Shown: positions 6,697-15,250 of the stretch, one piece after another
Layout: every line of letters begins with the position of its first letter
How positions within the stretch are numbered: the stretch's first letter is position 1
Assembly (NCBI GenBank): GCA_017500745.1
Contig: JAFVYE010000075.1
Location: 1-16,119, forward strand
Direction: 5' to 3'
DNA length: 16,119 nucleotides
DNA from: Clostridia bacterium
GTDB lineage: Bacteria; Bacillota; Clostridia; Christensenellales; CAG-917
Position numbers and translations under genes: made by a program
The notes under the pieces: generated by a model
Database searches by the model: none
The model's input: the letters and a program-made list of their open reading frames with translations, nothing else
What the model was told of the DNA's origin: nothing

Positions 6697-9600
6697 ATGG
6701 GAAATTTTGTTCACCTCCATCTTCACAGTGAATATAGCTTGCTTGATGGGTCTGTGCGACTTACTCATCAAATGTTCAAAAAAGACGATGACGGCAAGAT
6801 GAAGTCCGTCACCGCATATCCCCTTGCAGAAGCATTGCAAGCAAGGGGCATGGACGCTGTTGCCATCACAGACCACGGCAATATGTACGGCGTCCACGTC
6901 TTTGTTGAAACCATGCGCAAAAACGGCATCAAGCCCATCATCGGCAGTGAGTTTTATGTGGCAGACAACATGTACGTCAAAAACTCTGACGTGCTGTACA
7001 AAAACTATCACTTGGTTCTTCTTGCCAAAAACGAAAAGGGCTACAAAAACTTGATGAAGTTGTCCTCAGCATCCTTTGTGGACGGCTTTTACGGAAAACC
7101 CCGCATTGACCTTGACCTCTTGCAAAAACATAGCGAGGGGCTTATTTGCTGTACGGCATGTCTTGCAGGCGCAATCCCACGCCACCTCCTCCACAATGAC
7201 TATGAAGGAGCCAAAAACTACGCCCTCAAGATGAAGGCAATGTTTGATGAAGGCGACTTTTACATTGAGCTTCAAGACCACGCTCTCCCCGAGGAAAAAA
7301 AGGTGCTTCCTCTCCTCTATAAGTTGGCAAAGGAAATTGGCGTCAAGGTTGTTGCAACCAATGACGTCCACTATATTGAAAAAGCAGACGCCGACATCCA
7401 AGACACCATGGAGTGCATCAACTTGGGCTGTAAAAAAGATGAGGTCAACAAGGCCCGCTTTGAAAACGACAGCTTCTATCTCAAATCATACGAGGAGATG
7501 AGTGATCTCTTTGAGTGGTGCCCCGAGGCAATAGAGTCTACGGTGGAAATTGCAGACAAGGTTGACGGCGACTATTACGTTGTTGACGCAGGGAAAAACT
7601 ACATTCCCAAGTACACCAATGAGGAAATGGGGGATAGGGATACAAAGCAATATCTCCATGACATCGCTTGGGAAAAGATTAAGACAAAATATGATGAAAT
7701 CACACCCACCATTGCAGAGCGTCTTGACTATGAGCTCAGCGTCATTGACGAGTGTGGTTTCAATGACTACTTCCTCATTGTGTGGGACTACGTTCACGCA
7801 GCACAAAAGAAGGGCATTCCCGTAGGTCCCGGTCGTGGCTCCGGTGTTGGCAGTATTGTTGCCTACGCCATTGGCATCACAGACGTTGATCCCTTGAAGT
7901 ATAATCTTCTTTTTGAAAGATTTCTTTCAAAAGAAAGAGTTTCAATGCCCGACTTTGACATTGACTTCTGCTTTGTAAGACGCCCCGAAATCATTGAGTA
8001 TTGCGTTGAAAAATACGGCGCAGACAACGTGTCGCAAATCATTGCGTATTCAACTATGAGTGCAAAGGCGGCGTTCAAGGACGTTGCCCGTGTGTATAAC
8101 ATTTCTTACACGGACTCCAACAACTGGGCAAAGATGATTCCAGACGGAAAGGTTATGCTCAAAAAGGTGCTCACCGAGGGCACGGACTGCTACTCAGAGG
8201 ACTTTAAAATCCTCTATGAAACCAACCCTCAAGCAAGAGAGATTATTGACGTTGCAATGCGTCTTGAAGGCATGCCCCGACAGACCAGTGAACACGCAGC
8301 AGGCGTTGTCATTTGTGGGGAGCCCATTGTGGAGCACGTTGCATTGAGCAGAAACGGAGATGACATCACCACCCAATATGACAAAGTGATGATTGAGCGT
8401 CTTGGACTGCTCAAAATGGACTTTTTGGGACTTAAAACCCTGACCGACATCAGCGAGGCAATCAAGTATATCAAAGAGGACAAGGGGGTTGACATTGACT
8501 TCCACGTCCTTGGATATGATGATCCCAAGGTGTACGAGCTTATTTCATCAGGAGATTGCACGGCCATATTCCAACTTGAAAGCGGTGGCATGACCAAGTT
8601 TATGAATCAACTGCAACCAAGTTGTCTTGAAGACGTCATGGCAGGCATTTCAATGTATCGTCCCGGCCCTATGCAGTTCCTTGACGACTTCTTGAAGGGC
8701 AAAAAGAACCCCGAAAAAGTTGAATATGCCCACCCTCTCCTCAAGGAAGTCCTTGAAGTCACCTATGGATGTATAGTCTATCAAGAGCAGGTCATGCAGA
8801 TTGCTCAAAAGGTGGCAGGATATTCCTTTGGTGGCGCAGACATCATGAGACGTGGCATTGCAAAGAAGGATCTCAAAAAGCTTGAAAAACAAAGAGAAAT
8901 CTTCCTCCACGGCGGTGTTCTTGACGGGGACAAAACTCAAAAATACGTGCCGGGCGCTGTGGCCAACGGCATGGATGAAGCAACGGCAAACCATCTCTTT
9001 GAACAGATTTTGAAGTTTGCAAGCTATGCTTTCAACAAATCACACGCAGCTGCCTACACCTTCCTCACCTATCAAACGGGATATCTCAAATGCTACTATC
9101 CCACCTATTTGATGGTGGCAGTCATCAACAACCGCATCACAAACTCTGATGAGCTTAGGCACTACGTCAACTACTTGCGCCGTCAAGGTGTCAAAATTAT
9201 GGCCCCTGACATCAACCGCTCAAAGAAGCACTTTTCAATTGAGGATGGCAACGTGCGTTATGGCCTTATGGGCATCAAAAACGTGGGCGAGCAAGCAATG
9301 GAATTTGTGCTCAGCGAACGTGAAAACGGACCTTTCAAGGATATCAAAGATTTCCTTGAGAGATGCGCAGGTCAAGTGAACAAGCGCATGGTTGAAAGCT
9401 TGATAAAGGGGGGCGCGATGGACTGCTTTGGCAAGAACAGAGCCACCCTCATGGCATCATACGAGCGCATTATGGCAACCGTTGCCAACGACAAAAAGAG
9501 CAGTATGTCTGGTCAACTATCCCTCTTTGACGATCTCATTGAGGACGTGACAGTCCAATATACAGAGCTGGATGAATATCCCAAGCAACAACTCCTTGCA

Positions 9601-10278
9601 GATGAAAAGGAAGTCCTTGGCATGTACGTCAGCGGACACCCTCTTGATGACTACAAGGTGCGCAAAGGAGAGTTCAATTTTGACACAAGCATGATGTACG
9701 TCCGTGATGAAGAAGTGTCCTTTGATGAGGATGGAGGGGAGGATGGCGACAACATCAAGGTCAACACGGCACTCAACGGAAAGCAAGTCAGTCTTGGTGC
9801 AATTGTTGCTTCATATGAAAAGAAGGTGTCAAAAAACAACGGTCAAAAATTTGCCGTAGGCAAGCTTGAGGACAGAATGGGCGCAATCTCTTTCAGCATG
9901 TACACAAGAGCATACGATCAATTTGGCTCACTCCTTGACAGCGACGTGCCTTTGAGAGTGTACGGCAGGATTGACCTACGTGATGAAACCGACCCCAAGG
10001 TCAACGTAGATCGCCTTGAAATCTGGCAAAACAACAAGGAACAAAAGTCAACAGGCAAAGGAGTGTTGTACGTGCTCATCTCCACGGCAAACGAGCAAAA
10101 ACTTGTCAGCGGAATCCTTTCAATGTTCCCCGGGGACACCCCCGTCCAAGCTCAAGTCAAACGGGATGGAAAGTCTGTCCTCATGGAGTTTTCCACAAAG
10201 GTTGAGGTGACGGATGAGCTTTTGAAGCGCATTGCCAACATCGTGGGAGATGCCAGAGTGAAGTATGTGAAAAAATAA
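6697..10278 (+). CDS. dnaE: DNA polymerase III alpha subunit (DnaE type)
   Basis: 1193 residues from ATG 6697, with GGAG 6 bases upstream; the TTG at 6670 lacks this support. Order of domains: PHP (about 1-290), C-family polymerase (about 290-840), helix-hairpin-helix (about 870-930), OB fold (about 1020-1110). The PHP domain starts HLHLHSEYSLLDG and keeps Asp223 and His225 (NDVHY), so its metal site looks intact, unlike E. coli DnaE. Polymerase aspartates are D419 and D421 (PDFDIDF) and D575 (KMDFLGLKTL). A beta-clamp binding motif, QLSLFD, is at 940-945. The size and the internal clamp motif point to DnaE1 rather than the shorter DnaE3 type. In Bacillota this enzyme usually works with PolC; PolC is outside the window. 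A terminator follows. Confidence 0.97.
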   Translation: MGNFVHLHLHSEYSLLDGSVRLTHQMFKKDDDGKMKSVTAYPLAEALQARGMDAVAITDHGNMYGVHVFVETMRKNGIKPIIGSEFYVADNMYVKNSDVLYKNYHLVLLAKNEKGYKNLMKLSSASFVDGFYGKPRIDLDLLQKHSEGLICCTACLAGAIPRHLLHNDYEGAKNYALKMKAMFDEGDFYIELQDHALPEEKKVLPLLYKLAKEIGVKVVATNDVHYIEKADADIQDTMECINLGCKKDEVNKARFENDSFYLKSYEEMSDLFEWCPEAIESTVEIADKVDGDYYVVDAGKNYIPKYTNEEMGDRDTKQYLHDIAWEKIKTKYDEITPTIAERLDYELSVIDECGFNDYFLIVWDYVHAAQKKGIPVGPGRGSGVGSIVAYAIGITDVDPLKYNLLFERFLSKERVSMPDFDIDFCFVRRPEIIEYCVEKYGADNVSQIIAYSTMSAKAAFKDVARVYNISYTDSNNWAKMIPDGKVMLKKVLTEGTDCYSEDFKILYETNPQAREIIDVAMRLEGMPRQTSEHAAGVVICGEPIVEHVALSRNGDDITTQYDKVMIERLGLLKMDFLGLKTLTDISEAIKYIKEDKGVDIDFHVLGYDDPKVYELISSGDCTAIFQLESGGMTKFMNQLQPSCLEDVMAGISMYRPGPMQFLDDFLKGKKNPEKVEYAHPLLKEVLEVTYGCIVYQEQVMQIAQKVAGYSFGGADIMRRGIAKKDLKKLEKQREIFLHGGVLDGDKTQKYVPGAVANGMDEATANHLFEQILKFASYAFNKSHAAAYTFLTYQTGYLKCYYPTYLMVAVINNRITNSDELRHYVNYLRRQGVKIMAPDINRSKKHFSIEDGNVRYGLMGIKNVGEQAMEFVLSERENGPFKDIKDFLERCAGQVNKRMVESLIKGGAMDCFGKNRATLMASYERIMATVANDKKSSMSGQLSLFDDLIEDVTVQYTELDEYPKQQLLADEKEVLGMYVSGHPLDDYKVRKGEFNFDTSMMYVRDEEVSFDEDGGEDGDNIKVNTALNGKQVSLGAIVASYEKKVSKNNGQKFAVGKLEDRMGAISFSMYTRAYDQFGSLLDSDVPLRVYGRIDLRDETDPKVNVDRLEIWQNNKEQKSTGKGVLYVLISTANEQKLVSGILSMFPGDTPVQAQVKRDGKSVLMEFSTKVEVTDELLKRIANIVGDARVKYVKK

Positions 10279-10295
10279 GGCGTAAAGCAATGATA

Positions 10296-10322
10296 AAAAC
10301 GCACCAACTTGGTGCGTTTTTT
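10296..10322 (+). terminator. Intrinsic terminator of the murB-dnaE operon
   Basis: AAAACGCACCAA and TTGGTGCGTTTT are perfect 12-base inverted repeats around a single C, giving a GC-rich stem with a short loop, then more T. This cleanly ends dnaE. Confidence 0.9.
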
Positions 10323-10390
10323 CATATATTTATTAAAAAAATATGCCACAGCACTCTTGGATGAAATTGCGGGAGAGGCAAAATGCAATT

Positions 10391-10409
10391 TCTCTTGCAA
10401 TGCAAGAGA
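10391..10409. promoter_or_regulatory. Perfect 19-bp palindrome, candidate operator of pfkA
   Basis: TCTCTTGCA-A-TGCAAGAGA is a perfect 9+1+9 inverted repeat. A one-base loop makes it a poor RNA hairpin but a good site for a dimeric regulator. Its left half contains the TTGCAA used as the -35 of the pfkA promoter, so binding would block RNA polymerase. I do not recognise the regulator; the sequence is not the catabolite-responsive cre consensus. Confidence 0.6.
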
Positions 10410-10423
10410 TGTTGTGCTAAACT
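10395..10423 (+). promoter_or_regulatory. Promoter of the pfkA-pfp operon
   Basis: TTGCAA (10395-10400), 17 bases, TAAACT (10418-10423), with TG one base before the -10 (TGC, extended -10). Each hexamer matches consensus at four of six positions. It lies after the dnaE terminator and 39 bases before the pfkA start. Confidence 0.5.
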
Positions 10424-10462
10424 ATACAAGATAATAGGGGAGTATATCATTTGGAGGACAAA

Positions 10463-11440
10463 ATGGAATACGACAACAAAAAACTTGCTGTGCTCACAAG
10501 TGGTGGAGATGCATCTGGCATGAACGCTTGCATTCGTGCAGTCGTCCGCTATGCAATGGCACAGGGCTACACGGTTTACGGCGTGCGCCGTGGCTATGTT
10601 GGACTCATTGAGGACGACATTTTTGAGATGAAATACAACAGTGTTTCAAACTGCGTGCACACAGGTGGAACAATTCTTCGCACAGGCAGAAGCAAGGAGT
10701 TTGAAAAGCCCGAGGTCATGAAAAAAGCCGTCAACAATCTCTTGAAAAGAGGTTGCAATCACCTTGTGGTCATTGGCGGAGACGGCTCATTTAGGGGCAT
10801 GGCAGACATCCACAAGATGACAGATATGCGTGTCATCGGCATCCCTGCAACCATTGACAACGACATGGGCTATACCGATTTTACCATTGGTTTTGACACA
10901 GCGTGCAACACGGTCATTGACGCAATCCTTCGCCTCCGTGACACCATCACTTCACACGACAGAATCATGATCCTTGAAGTCATGGGCAGACATTGTGGAG
11001 ATATCGCCATCAACTCGGCACTTGCTGGTGGAGCAGAGTACGTCATTGTTGGTGAAAAGCCCGTTGACGTGGACCTCATTGCAGACAGCGTCAAGAGAGG
11101 GTTTGAAAGAGGCAAGACTTCAACCATCATCGTGCTGGCCGAGGCAAGAAACGACCTCAAAGACGCCCTCATTGAAAAGGTGGGTGCAGCCACAGGCAGA
11201 CGTGTCAATCACGTATCGCTTTCATATATGCAACGTGGTGGCTATCCCGCAATGGCGGACAGAGTGCTTGCTTCACGCATGGCTGTGCGAGCAGTTGAAC
11301 TCATTGATGAAGGTCAAAGTGGAAGAGTGGTTGGCGTCAGCGGAAACGACCTCATTGACATGGCAGTTGGCGAGGCCCTCAAAGTGCCCAAGAAGTTTGA
11401 CGACAAGATTTACGACATCGCAACAAGAATCAGCAAATAA
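10463..11440 (+). CDS. pfkA: ATP-dependent 6-phosphofructokinase
   Basis: 325 residues, near the length of classic bacterial PfkA. It phosphorylates fructose 6-phosphate to fructose 1,6-bisphosphate in glycolysis. The ATP-site motif GGDGS (105-109) has Gly108, the residue that marks ATP rather than PPi use. The catalytic segment is PATIDND (128-134) with Asp132 as the base. Ala129 stands where classic PfkA has Gly and PPi enzymes have Lys. The fructose-6-phosphate motif MGRHCGDIA follows. Arg25 and Arg29 of the N-terminal effector region are conserved in position. GGAGGA lies just upstream of ATG 10463; the in-frame TTG at 10451 overlaps that ribosome site and is rejected. The PPi-type enzyme gene follows after 58 bases. 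Confidence 0.95.
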   Translation: MEYDNKKLAVLTSGGDASGMNACIRAVVRYAMAQGYTVYGVRRGYVGLIEDDIFEMKYNSVSNCVHTGGTILRTGRSKEFEKPEVMKKAVNNLLKRGCNHLVVIGGDGSFRGMADIHKMTDMRVIGIPATIDNDMGYTDFTIGFDTACNTVIDAILRLRDTITSHDRIMILEVMGRHCGDIAINSALAGGAEYVIVGEKPVDVDLIADSVKRGFERGKTSTIIVLAEARNDLKDALIEKVGAATGRRVNHVSLSYMQRGGYPAMADRVLASRMAVRAVELIDEGQSGRVVGVSGNDLIDMAVGEALKVPKKFDDKIYDIATRISK

Positions 11441-11444
11441 CAGA

Positions 11445-11461
11445 TTGATGCGTAGCATCAA
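11445..11461 (+). repeat. Short hairpin between pfkA and pfp
   Basis: TTGATGC-GTA-GCATCAA, a perfect 7-bp stem with a 3-base loop, 4 bases after the pfkA stop. It has no T tract, so it is not a terminator; it may stabilise the upstream mRNA 3' end. Almost the same GATGC...GCATC hairpin occurs in the array near 15377-15390. Confidence 0.6.
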
Positions 11462-11498
11462 AATAGATAAAAAACAATACATTTAGGAGATAAATGAA

Positions 11499-12743
11499 AT
11501 GAAAAATTTGGTTGGAGCATGTATGTTTGGCCAAAGTGGTGGCCCCACATCAGTTATCAACAGTAGTGCAGCAGGCGTTTTTACCGAAGCACTCAAGCAA
11601 GGCAACATCACCGCAGTGTACGGCGCAGAACACGGCATCCTTGGCATCCTCAACGAGAGATTTTTTGATATGTCCAAGGAAGACCCCAAGGAACTTGAGC
11701 TTTTGAAGTACACCCCTTCAAGCGCACTTGGTTCTGCAAGATACAAGCTCAAAGATGCAGACGTGGACGACACAGATTACAAGCGCATCCTTGAAGTCTT
11801 TGAAAAGTACAACGTCCGTTACTTCTTCTACAACGGCGGAAACGACAGCATGGACACCTGCAACAAGATCAGCAAATATTTGCAATCAGTTGGTTATGAG
11901 TGCAACGTCATCGGCGTGCCCAAGACCATTGACGACGATCTCTACGGCACAGACCATTGCCCCGGCTTTGCAAGCGCAGCAAAATATATTGCAACCACAG
12001 TCATGGAAGTCAGTCTTGACGCAACGGTGTACAACTACGGTTGTGTCTGCATCATTGAAGCAATGGGCAGAAACGCAGGCTGGCTCACCGCAGCAGCAGA
12101 ACTTGCATCATACAAAGGACACGGCGCAGACCTCATCTATCTCCCCGAAGTTCCTTTTGACACCGACAAATTTGTTGATGACGTCCGTCACGTATGTGAG
12201 CGCAACAACAACAAGTGCATCGTGGTTGTCAGCGAAGGCATCAAAAACAAGGAAGGCAGATACGTCAGCGAAAGTGACATCGGCTCAAACGATGGCTTTG
12301 GCCACGCACAACTTGGCGGTCTTGCAGCAAAACTTGCAGCAATCGTCAAGGAAAGATTGGACGTCAAGGTCCGCCCCATTGAACTTTCACTCATGCAACG
12401 TTGTGGTGCACACCTTGCATCAGCAACAGACGTTGAGGAAGCATTTGGCGCAGGCGCAGCAGCAGTCAAGGCAGCTTGTGCAGGCGAAACAGACAAGATG
12501 GTCATCTTTGAAAGAGATATGACAGATGGCACCTACAAGTGCAACTACGTCCTCATGCCTCTTGAACTTGCAGCCAACACCGAAAAGACAGTTCCTCTTG
12601 ATTGGATTGTCAATGAAGGCACCGGCATCAGCGAGGAGTACGTCAAGTACGCACTTCCTTTGATCCAAGGCGATGCAAAGGCACCTCTTGAGGATGGTCT
12701 CCCCAGATTTGCAAATCTCAAAAAGATTTACGCACAAAAGTAA
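11499..12743 (+). CDS. pfp: Pyrophosphate-type phosphofructokinase
   Basis: 414 residues. The two residues that distinguish PPi from ATP use are both of the PPi type: Asp116 in GGNDS (113-117) and Lys142 in PKTIDDD (141-147). It should interconvert fructose 6-phosphate and fructose 1,6-bisphosphate reversibly with PPi/Pi, so it can serve glycolysis and gluconeogenesis. Other family motifs are FGQSGGPTSVIN at the N-terminus, MGRNAGWLTA and the later SLMQRCGAH. AGGAG is 9 bases before ATG 11499; an ATG at 11494 is in another frame and stops after two codons. Transcribed with pfkA, so the cell makes an irreversible ATP enzyme and a reversible PPi enzyme from one operon. A strong terminator follows. 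Confidence 0.93.
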   Translation: MKNLVGACMFGQSGGPTSVINSSAAGVFTEALKQGNITAVYGAEHGILGILNERFFDMSKEDPKELELLKYTPSSALGSARYKLKDADVDDTDYKRILEVFEKYNVRYFFYNGGNDSMDTCNKISKYLQSVGYECNVIGVPKTIDDDLYGTDHCPGFASAAKYIATTVMEVSLDATVYNYGCVCIIEAMGRNAGWLTAAAELASYKGHGADLIYLPEVPFDTDKFVDDVRHVCERNNNKCIVVVSEGIKNKEGRYVSESDIGSNDGFGHAQLGGLAAKLAAIVKERLDVKVRPIELSLMQRCGAHLASATDVEEAFGAGAAAVKAACAGETDKMVIFERDMTDGTYKCNYVLMPLELAANTEKTVPLDWIVNEGTGISEEYVKYALPLIQGDAKAPLEDGLPRFANLKKIYAQK

Positions 12744-12748
12744 TGATT

Positions 12749-12775
12749 GACGGCGGGTTTTCCGCCGTCTTTTTT
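12749..12775 (+). terminator. Intrinsic terminator of the pfkA-pfp operon
   Basis: GACGGCGG and CCGCCGTC form an 8-bp GC-rich stem around GTTTT, followed by six T. It starts 5 bases after the pfp stop. Confidence 0.93.
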
Positions 12776-12778
12776 CAC

Positions 12779-12801
12779 CCCGTGGCCCAATAGGTCACGG
12801 G
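12779..12801 (+). repeat. Stable hairpin in the leader of the hydrolase gene
   Basis: CCCGTGGCC and GGTCACGGG pair over 9 bp (one G-U in RNA) with loop CAATA. It follows the pfp terminator immediately and has no T tract. Two weaker and mutually exclusive stems follow (GAGTG/CACTC from 12801 and AACCA/TGGTT from 12811). I see no clear promoter for the hydrolase gene. Confidence 0.5.
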
Positions 12802-12845
12802 AGTGTTCAAAACCACTCTGGTTGTAATGTGATTAAGGCAAGAAA

Positions 12846-13907
12846 ATGGACAAGGAAACAAGACAAAGAGAGCGTCAGCTCAACAAGGAATTTAGAGCAC
12901 AATACGGCATGTTTCGTCATCCTCTTATGGCGGACGTGTTTGACCTTTTTGAAGGAAGCAGAGCGGAGGCAAACGGCAGAACACCCTTCAATGATGAGGT
13001 CAAAGTCATAAAGGACGTTGTGTACAAGACGGTGGGAGGAGAGGACTTGGTCCTTGACATCTATCTTCCCACGACAGAGGTGGAGGGCAAGCGCCCTGTG
13101 GTGTTTGACATCCCCGGTGGTGGCTGGATGATCCACAATCGTCATCGCCGTGACGGATATGCTCGTCTTTACGCAACAATGGGGGCGGTGGTCTTTGTCA
13201 TTGAGCACAGAGTTTCTCCTCAAGTTTTCTTCCCCGAGCATCTCATTGACGTGGTGGATGCATTGAACTATCTTGACGCCGTCAAGGATGAATACAACCT
13301 TGACCTTGACAAAGTGACCGTCACAGGAGATAGCTCCGGCGGACACCTTGGATCACTCCTTGGAGTTGCAAGCATCAACGAGGAGTACAGACAAAAGCTT
13401 GGACTGCCAGAGCTCAAAGTCAAGCCCGCAAGACAAATTTTCATCAGCGGAGCTTTCAGCTTTGAGGTTATGTACCGCATACCCTTCACCCATCTTTTGA
13501 TGGTGAGATATTACTGCGGAAAGAACTCTCGCAAGGCATTTAGAGAGTGGGAGTTTTACAAGGAGTCCGACCCATACAACTACTTTACACCCGACTATCC
13601 CGTCACCTACAACAATGGTGGCGCCCTTGACTTTATCTGCGCAGGGGAGGCAAAGCGCATGGCAAAGAAGTTGACCAAGGCAGGAGTGCGCAACGACTAT
13701 TACGTGTGCAAAAATCCCCTCAACAACTCACATTGCTACGTGCTCCGCATCCCCTATGCACCTGCAAGACGTGACATGCTCAAGATCATGACTTGGTATC
13801 GTGATGAGATGATGATGCTGGGCACGGATATGAGCGCAGGATATGATAGAGTCCATACATTCCTCACAAATTATCACAAGGCATTGAGAGGCAAAATCAA
13901 ATGCTGA
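12846..13907 (+). CDS. Alpha/beta hydrolase, HSL/esterase-like
   Basis: 353 residues. The alpha/beta-hydrolase core runs from about 60 to 330. The nucleophile elbow GDSSGG (161-166) gives Ser163; candidate partners are Asp262 (GGALD) and His296 (NNSHCY). The oxyanion segment is PGGGW (90-94), where hormone-sensitive-lipase relatives have HGGGW, so the His is replaced by Pro90. A charged N-terminal extension of about 55 residues precedes the domain, and no signal peptide or membrane segment is seen, so it should be cytoplasmic. It likely cleaves small esters or acyl groups; the substrate cannot be told. AAGG stands 6 bases before the ATG. The end overlaps the downstream RNA methyltransferase by 7 bases, so the two form an operon. 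Confidence 0.9.
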   Translation: MDKETRQRERQLNKEFRAQYGMFRHPLMADVFDLFEGSRAEANGRTPFNDEVKVIKDVVYKTVGGEDLVLDIYLPTTEVEGKRPVVFDIPGGGWMIHNRHRRDGYARLYATMGAVVFVIEHRVSPQVFFPEHLIDVVDALNYLDAVKDEYNLDLDKVTVTGDSSGGHLGSLLGVASINEEYRQKLGLPELKVKPARQIFISGAFSFEVMYRIPFTHLLMVRYYCGKNSRKAFREWEFYKESDPYNYFTPDYPVTYNNGGALDFICAGEAKRMAKKLTKAGVRNDYYVCKNPLNNSHCYVLRIPYAPARRDMLKIMTWYRDEMMMLGTDMSAGYDRVHTFLTNYHKALRGKIKC

Positions 13908-15250
13908 AACTTCTTGTCGGCGACGTAATTGAAGGCGAGGTCATAGACCTTGGTGTCACAGGAGAGGGGGTTGTCAAATATGACACATATCCCATTTTTG
14001 TGCCCTTTGCACTCCCTCATGAAAAGGTGAGGGTGCGCCTCAACTATGTCAAAAAGGATTACGCCTTTGGTGACTTGATTGAGGTTTTATCTCCATCAAA
14101 GGACAGGATAAAACCCCGTTGTTGCTATTTTGGCAAATGTGGAGGATGCGACCTTCAACACATGTCAAAGGATATGCAACTTGAACTCAAGCGCGAAAGC
14201 GTGGAGCGTAGTCTGCGCCGAAACGGTGGCTTTGACTACGATGTGCCCTCGGTCATTTCGTTGAACGAATGGGGGTACAGAAACAAACTGTCCTTGCCCT
14301 TTGGCATAAACGGGAACGGGGCAGTTGTGGTTGGTTTCTATGAAAAGCGCACTCACAAAGTGGTGTCAATGAAGCATTGTGCTCTCCATGGCGACTGGGC
14401 AAGCCACCTTATTGAAATTGTCACCAAGTGGGCAAACGACAACCACCTCACCGTGTACAACGAGCATACGGGCGTTGGACTGTTGCGCCATCTTGTCGCA
14501 CGCAAAATCCAGACCCTTTCAGTCACTCTTGTCATCAACGGAGATGACGTCAAGAACGTTGATGCTCTTGGCAAAGCCCTCACGGACAAGTTTGGGGATT
14601 GCACAATTCATCTTTCCGTCAACAAAAAGGACACCAACGTCATCCTTGGCGACAATGCCACTTTGGTTTACGGCAAAGAGACCGAGCAGGACCTTGGCAA
14701 GTTTTCCGCCGTGGTTTCTCCCGTCAGTTTCTTCCAAGTCAACGGTGCTGTGCGTGATGCCATATACACGGCTGTTGCAGACCATTTGAAAGGATATGAG
14801 GGCCAACTGGTTGAGTTGTACTCCGGCGTTGGACTCCTCACGGCAGAGCTTGCATCTCGCCTTGAGCACACCCACATCACGTCCGTTGAAATCGTGCCCG
14901 AGGCGGTGGATGACGCCAAGCGTCTTATGAAAAAGTTGGGCTTTGGGCACAGAGTCAACTGCATTTGTGACGACGCCACCAAGTTTATGGCAAAGCACAA
15001 AGGCGTCAAAGACAGCGCAATCATCCTTGACCCTCCACGGAAGGGATGCACCCCCGAAGTTCTTGACGGCATAGTGAATGCTGGCTACGGCAAAATCATC
15101 TACGTGTCTTGCAACCCTGCCACTTTGGCAAGAGACCTCAAAACCCTTTTGCCCCACTACGAAATAATCACCCTTCAACCCTACGATATGTTCCCGCAGA
15201 CAAGTCACGTTGAATCTGTCGTGTGTCTCAAACGAAAGATTCAACAATGA
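13901..15250 (+). CDS. rlmD: 23S rRNA (uracil-C5)-methyltransferase, RlmD/RlmCD family
   Basis: 449 residues, the usual size. An N-terminal TRAM domain (about 5-65) is followed by a [4Fe-4S] site: Cys74, Cys80 and Cys83 (CCYFGKCGGC) with Cys160 (MKHC). The SAM-binding motif ELYSGVGLLT is near 305, and DPPRKGC lies downstream. The nucleophile is Cys404 in VSCNPATL, and Glu438 in HVESVVCL fits the base that resolves the adduct. It makes 5-methyluridine in RNA. Whether the target is 23S U1939, U747, both, or tRNA cannot be decided; the symbol follows the commonest family name. The ATG overlaps the hydrolase stop. The stop codon itself lies inside the first spacer copy of the hairpin array. Confidence 0.92.
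   Translation: MLKLLVGDVIEGEVIDLGVTGEGVVKYDTYPIFVPFALPHEKVRVRLNYVKKDYAFGDLIEVLSPSKDRIKPRCCYFGKCGGCDLQHMSKDMQLELKRESVERSLRRNGGFDYDVPSVISLNEWGYRNKLSLPFGINGNGAVVVGFYEKRTHKVVSMKHCALHGDWASHLIEIVTKWANDNHLTVYNEHTGVGLLRHLVARKIQTLSVTLVINGDDVKNVDALGKALTDKFGDCTIHLSVNKKDTNVILGDNATLVYGKETEQDLGKFSAVVSPVSFFQVNGAVRDAIYTAVADHLKGYEGQLVELYSGVGLLTAELASRLEHTHITSVEIVPEAVDDAKRLMKKLGFGHRVNCICDDATKFMAKHKGVKDSAIILDPPRKGCTPEVLDGIVNAGYGKIIYVSCNPATLARDLKTLLPHYEIITLQPYDMFPQTSHVESVVCLKRKIQQ

Noticed and set aside
11728..12522. 264-codon + strand frame within pfp
   Set aside because: An alternate frame of the conserved pfp gene; its Thr/Ser/Gln-rich low-complexity product is typical of a shifted frame.
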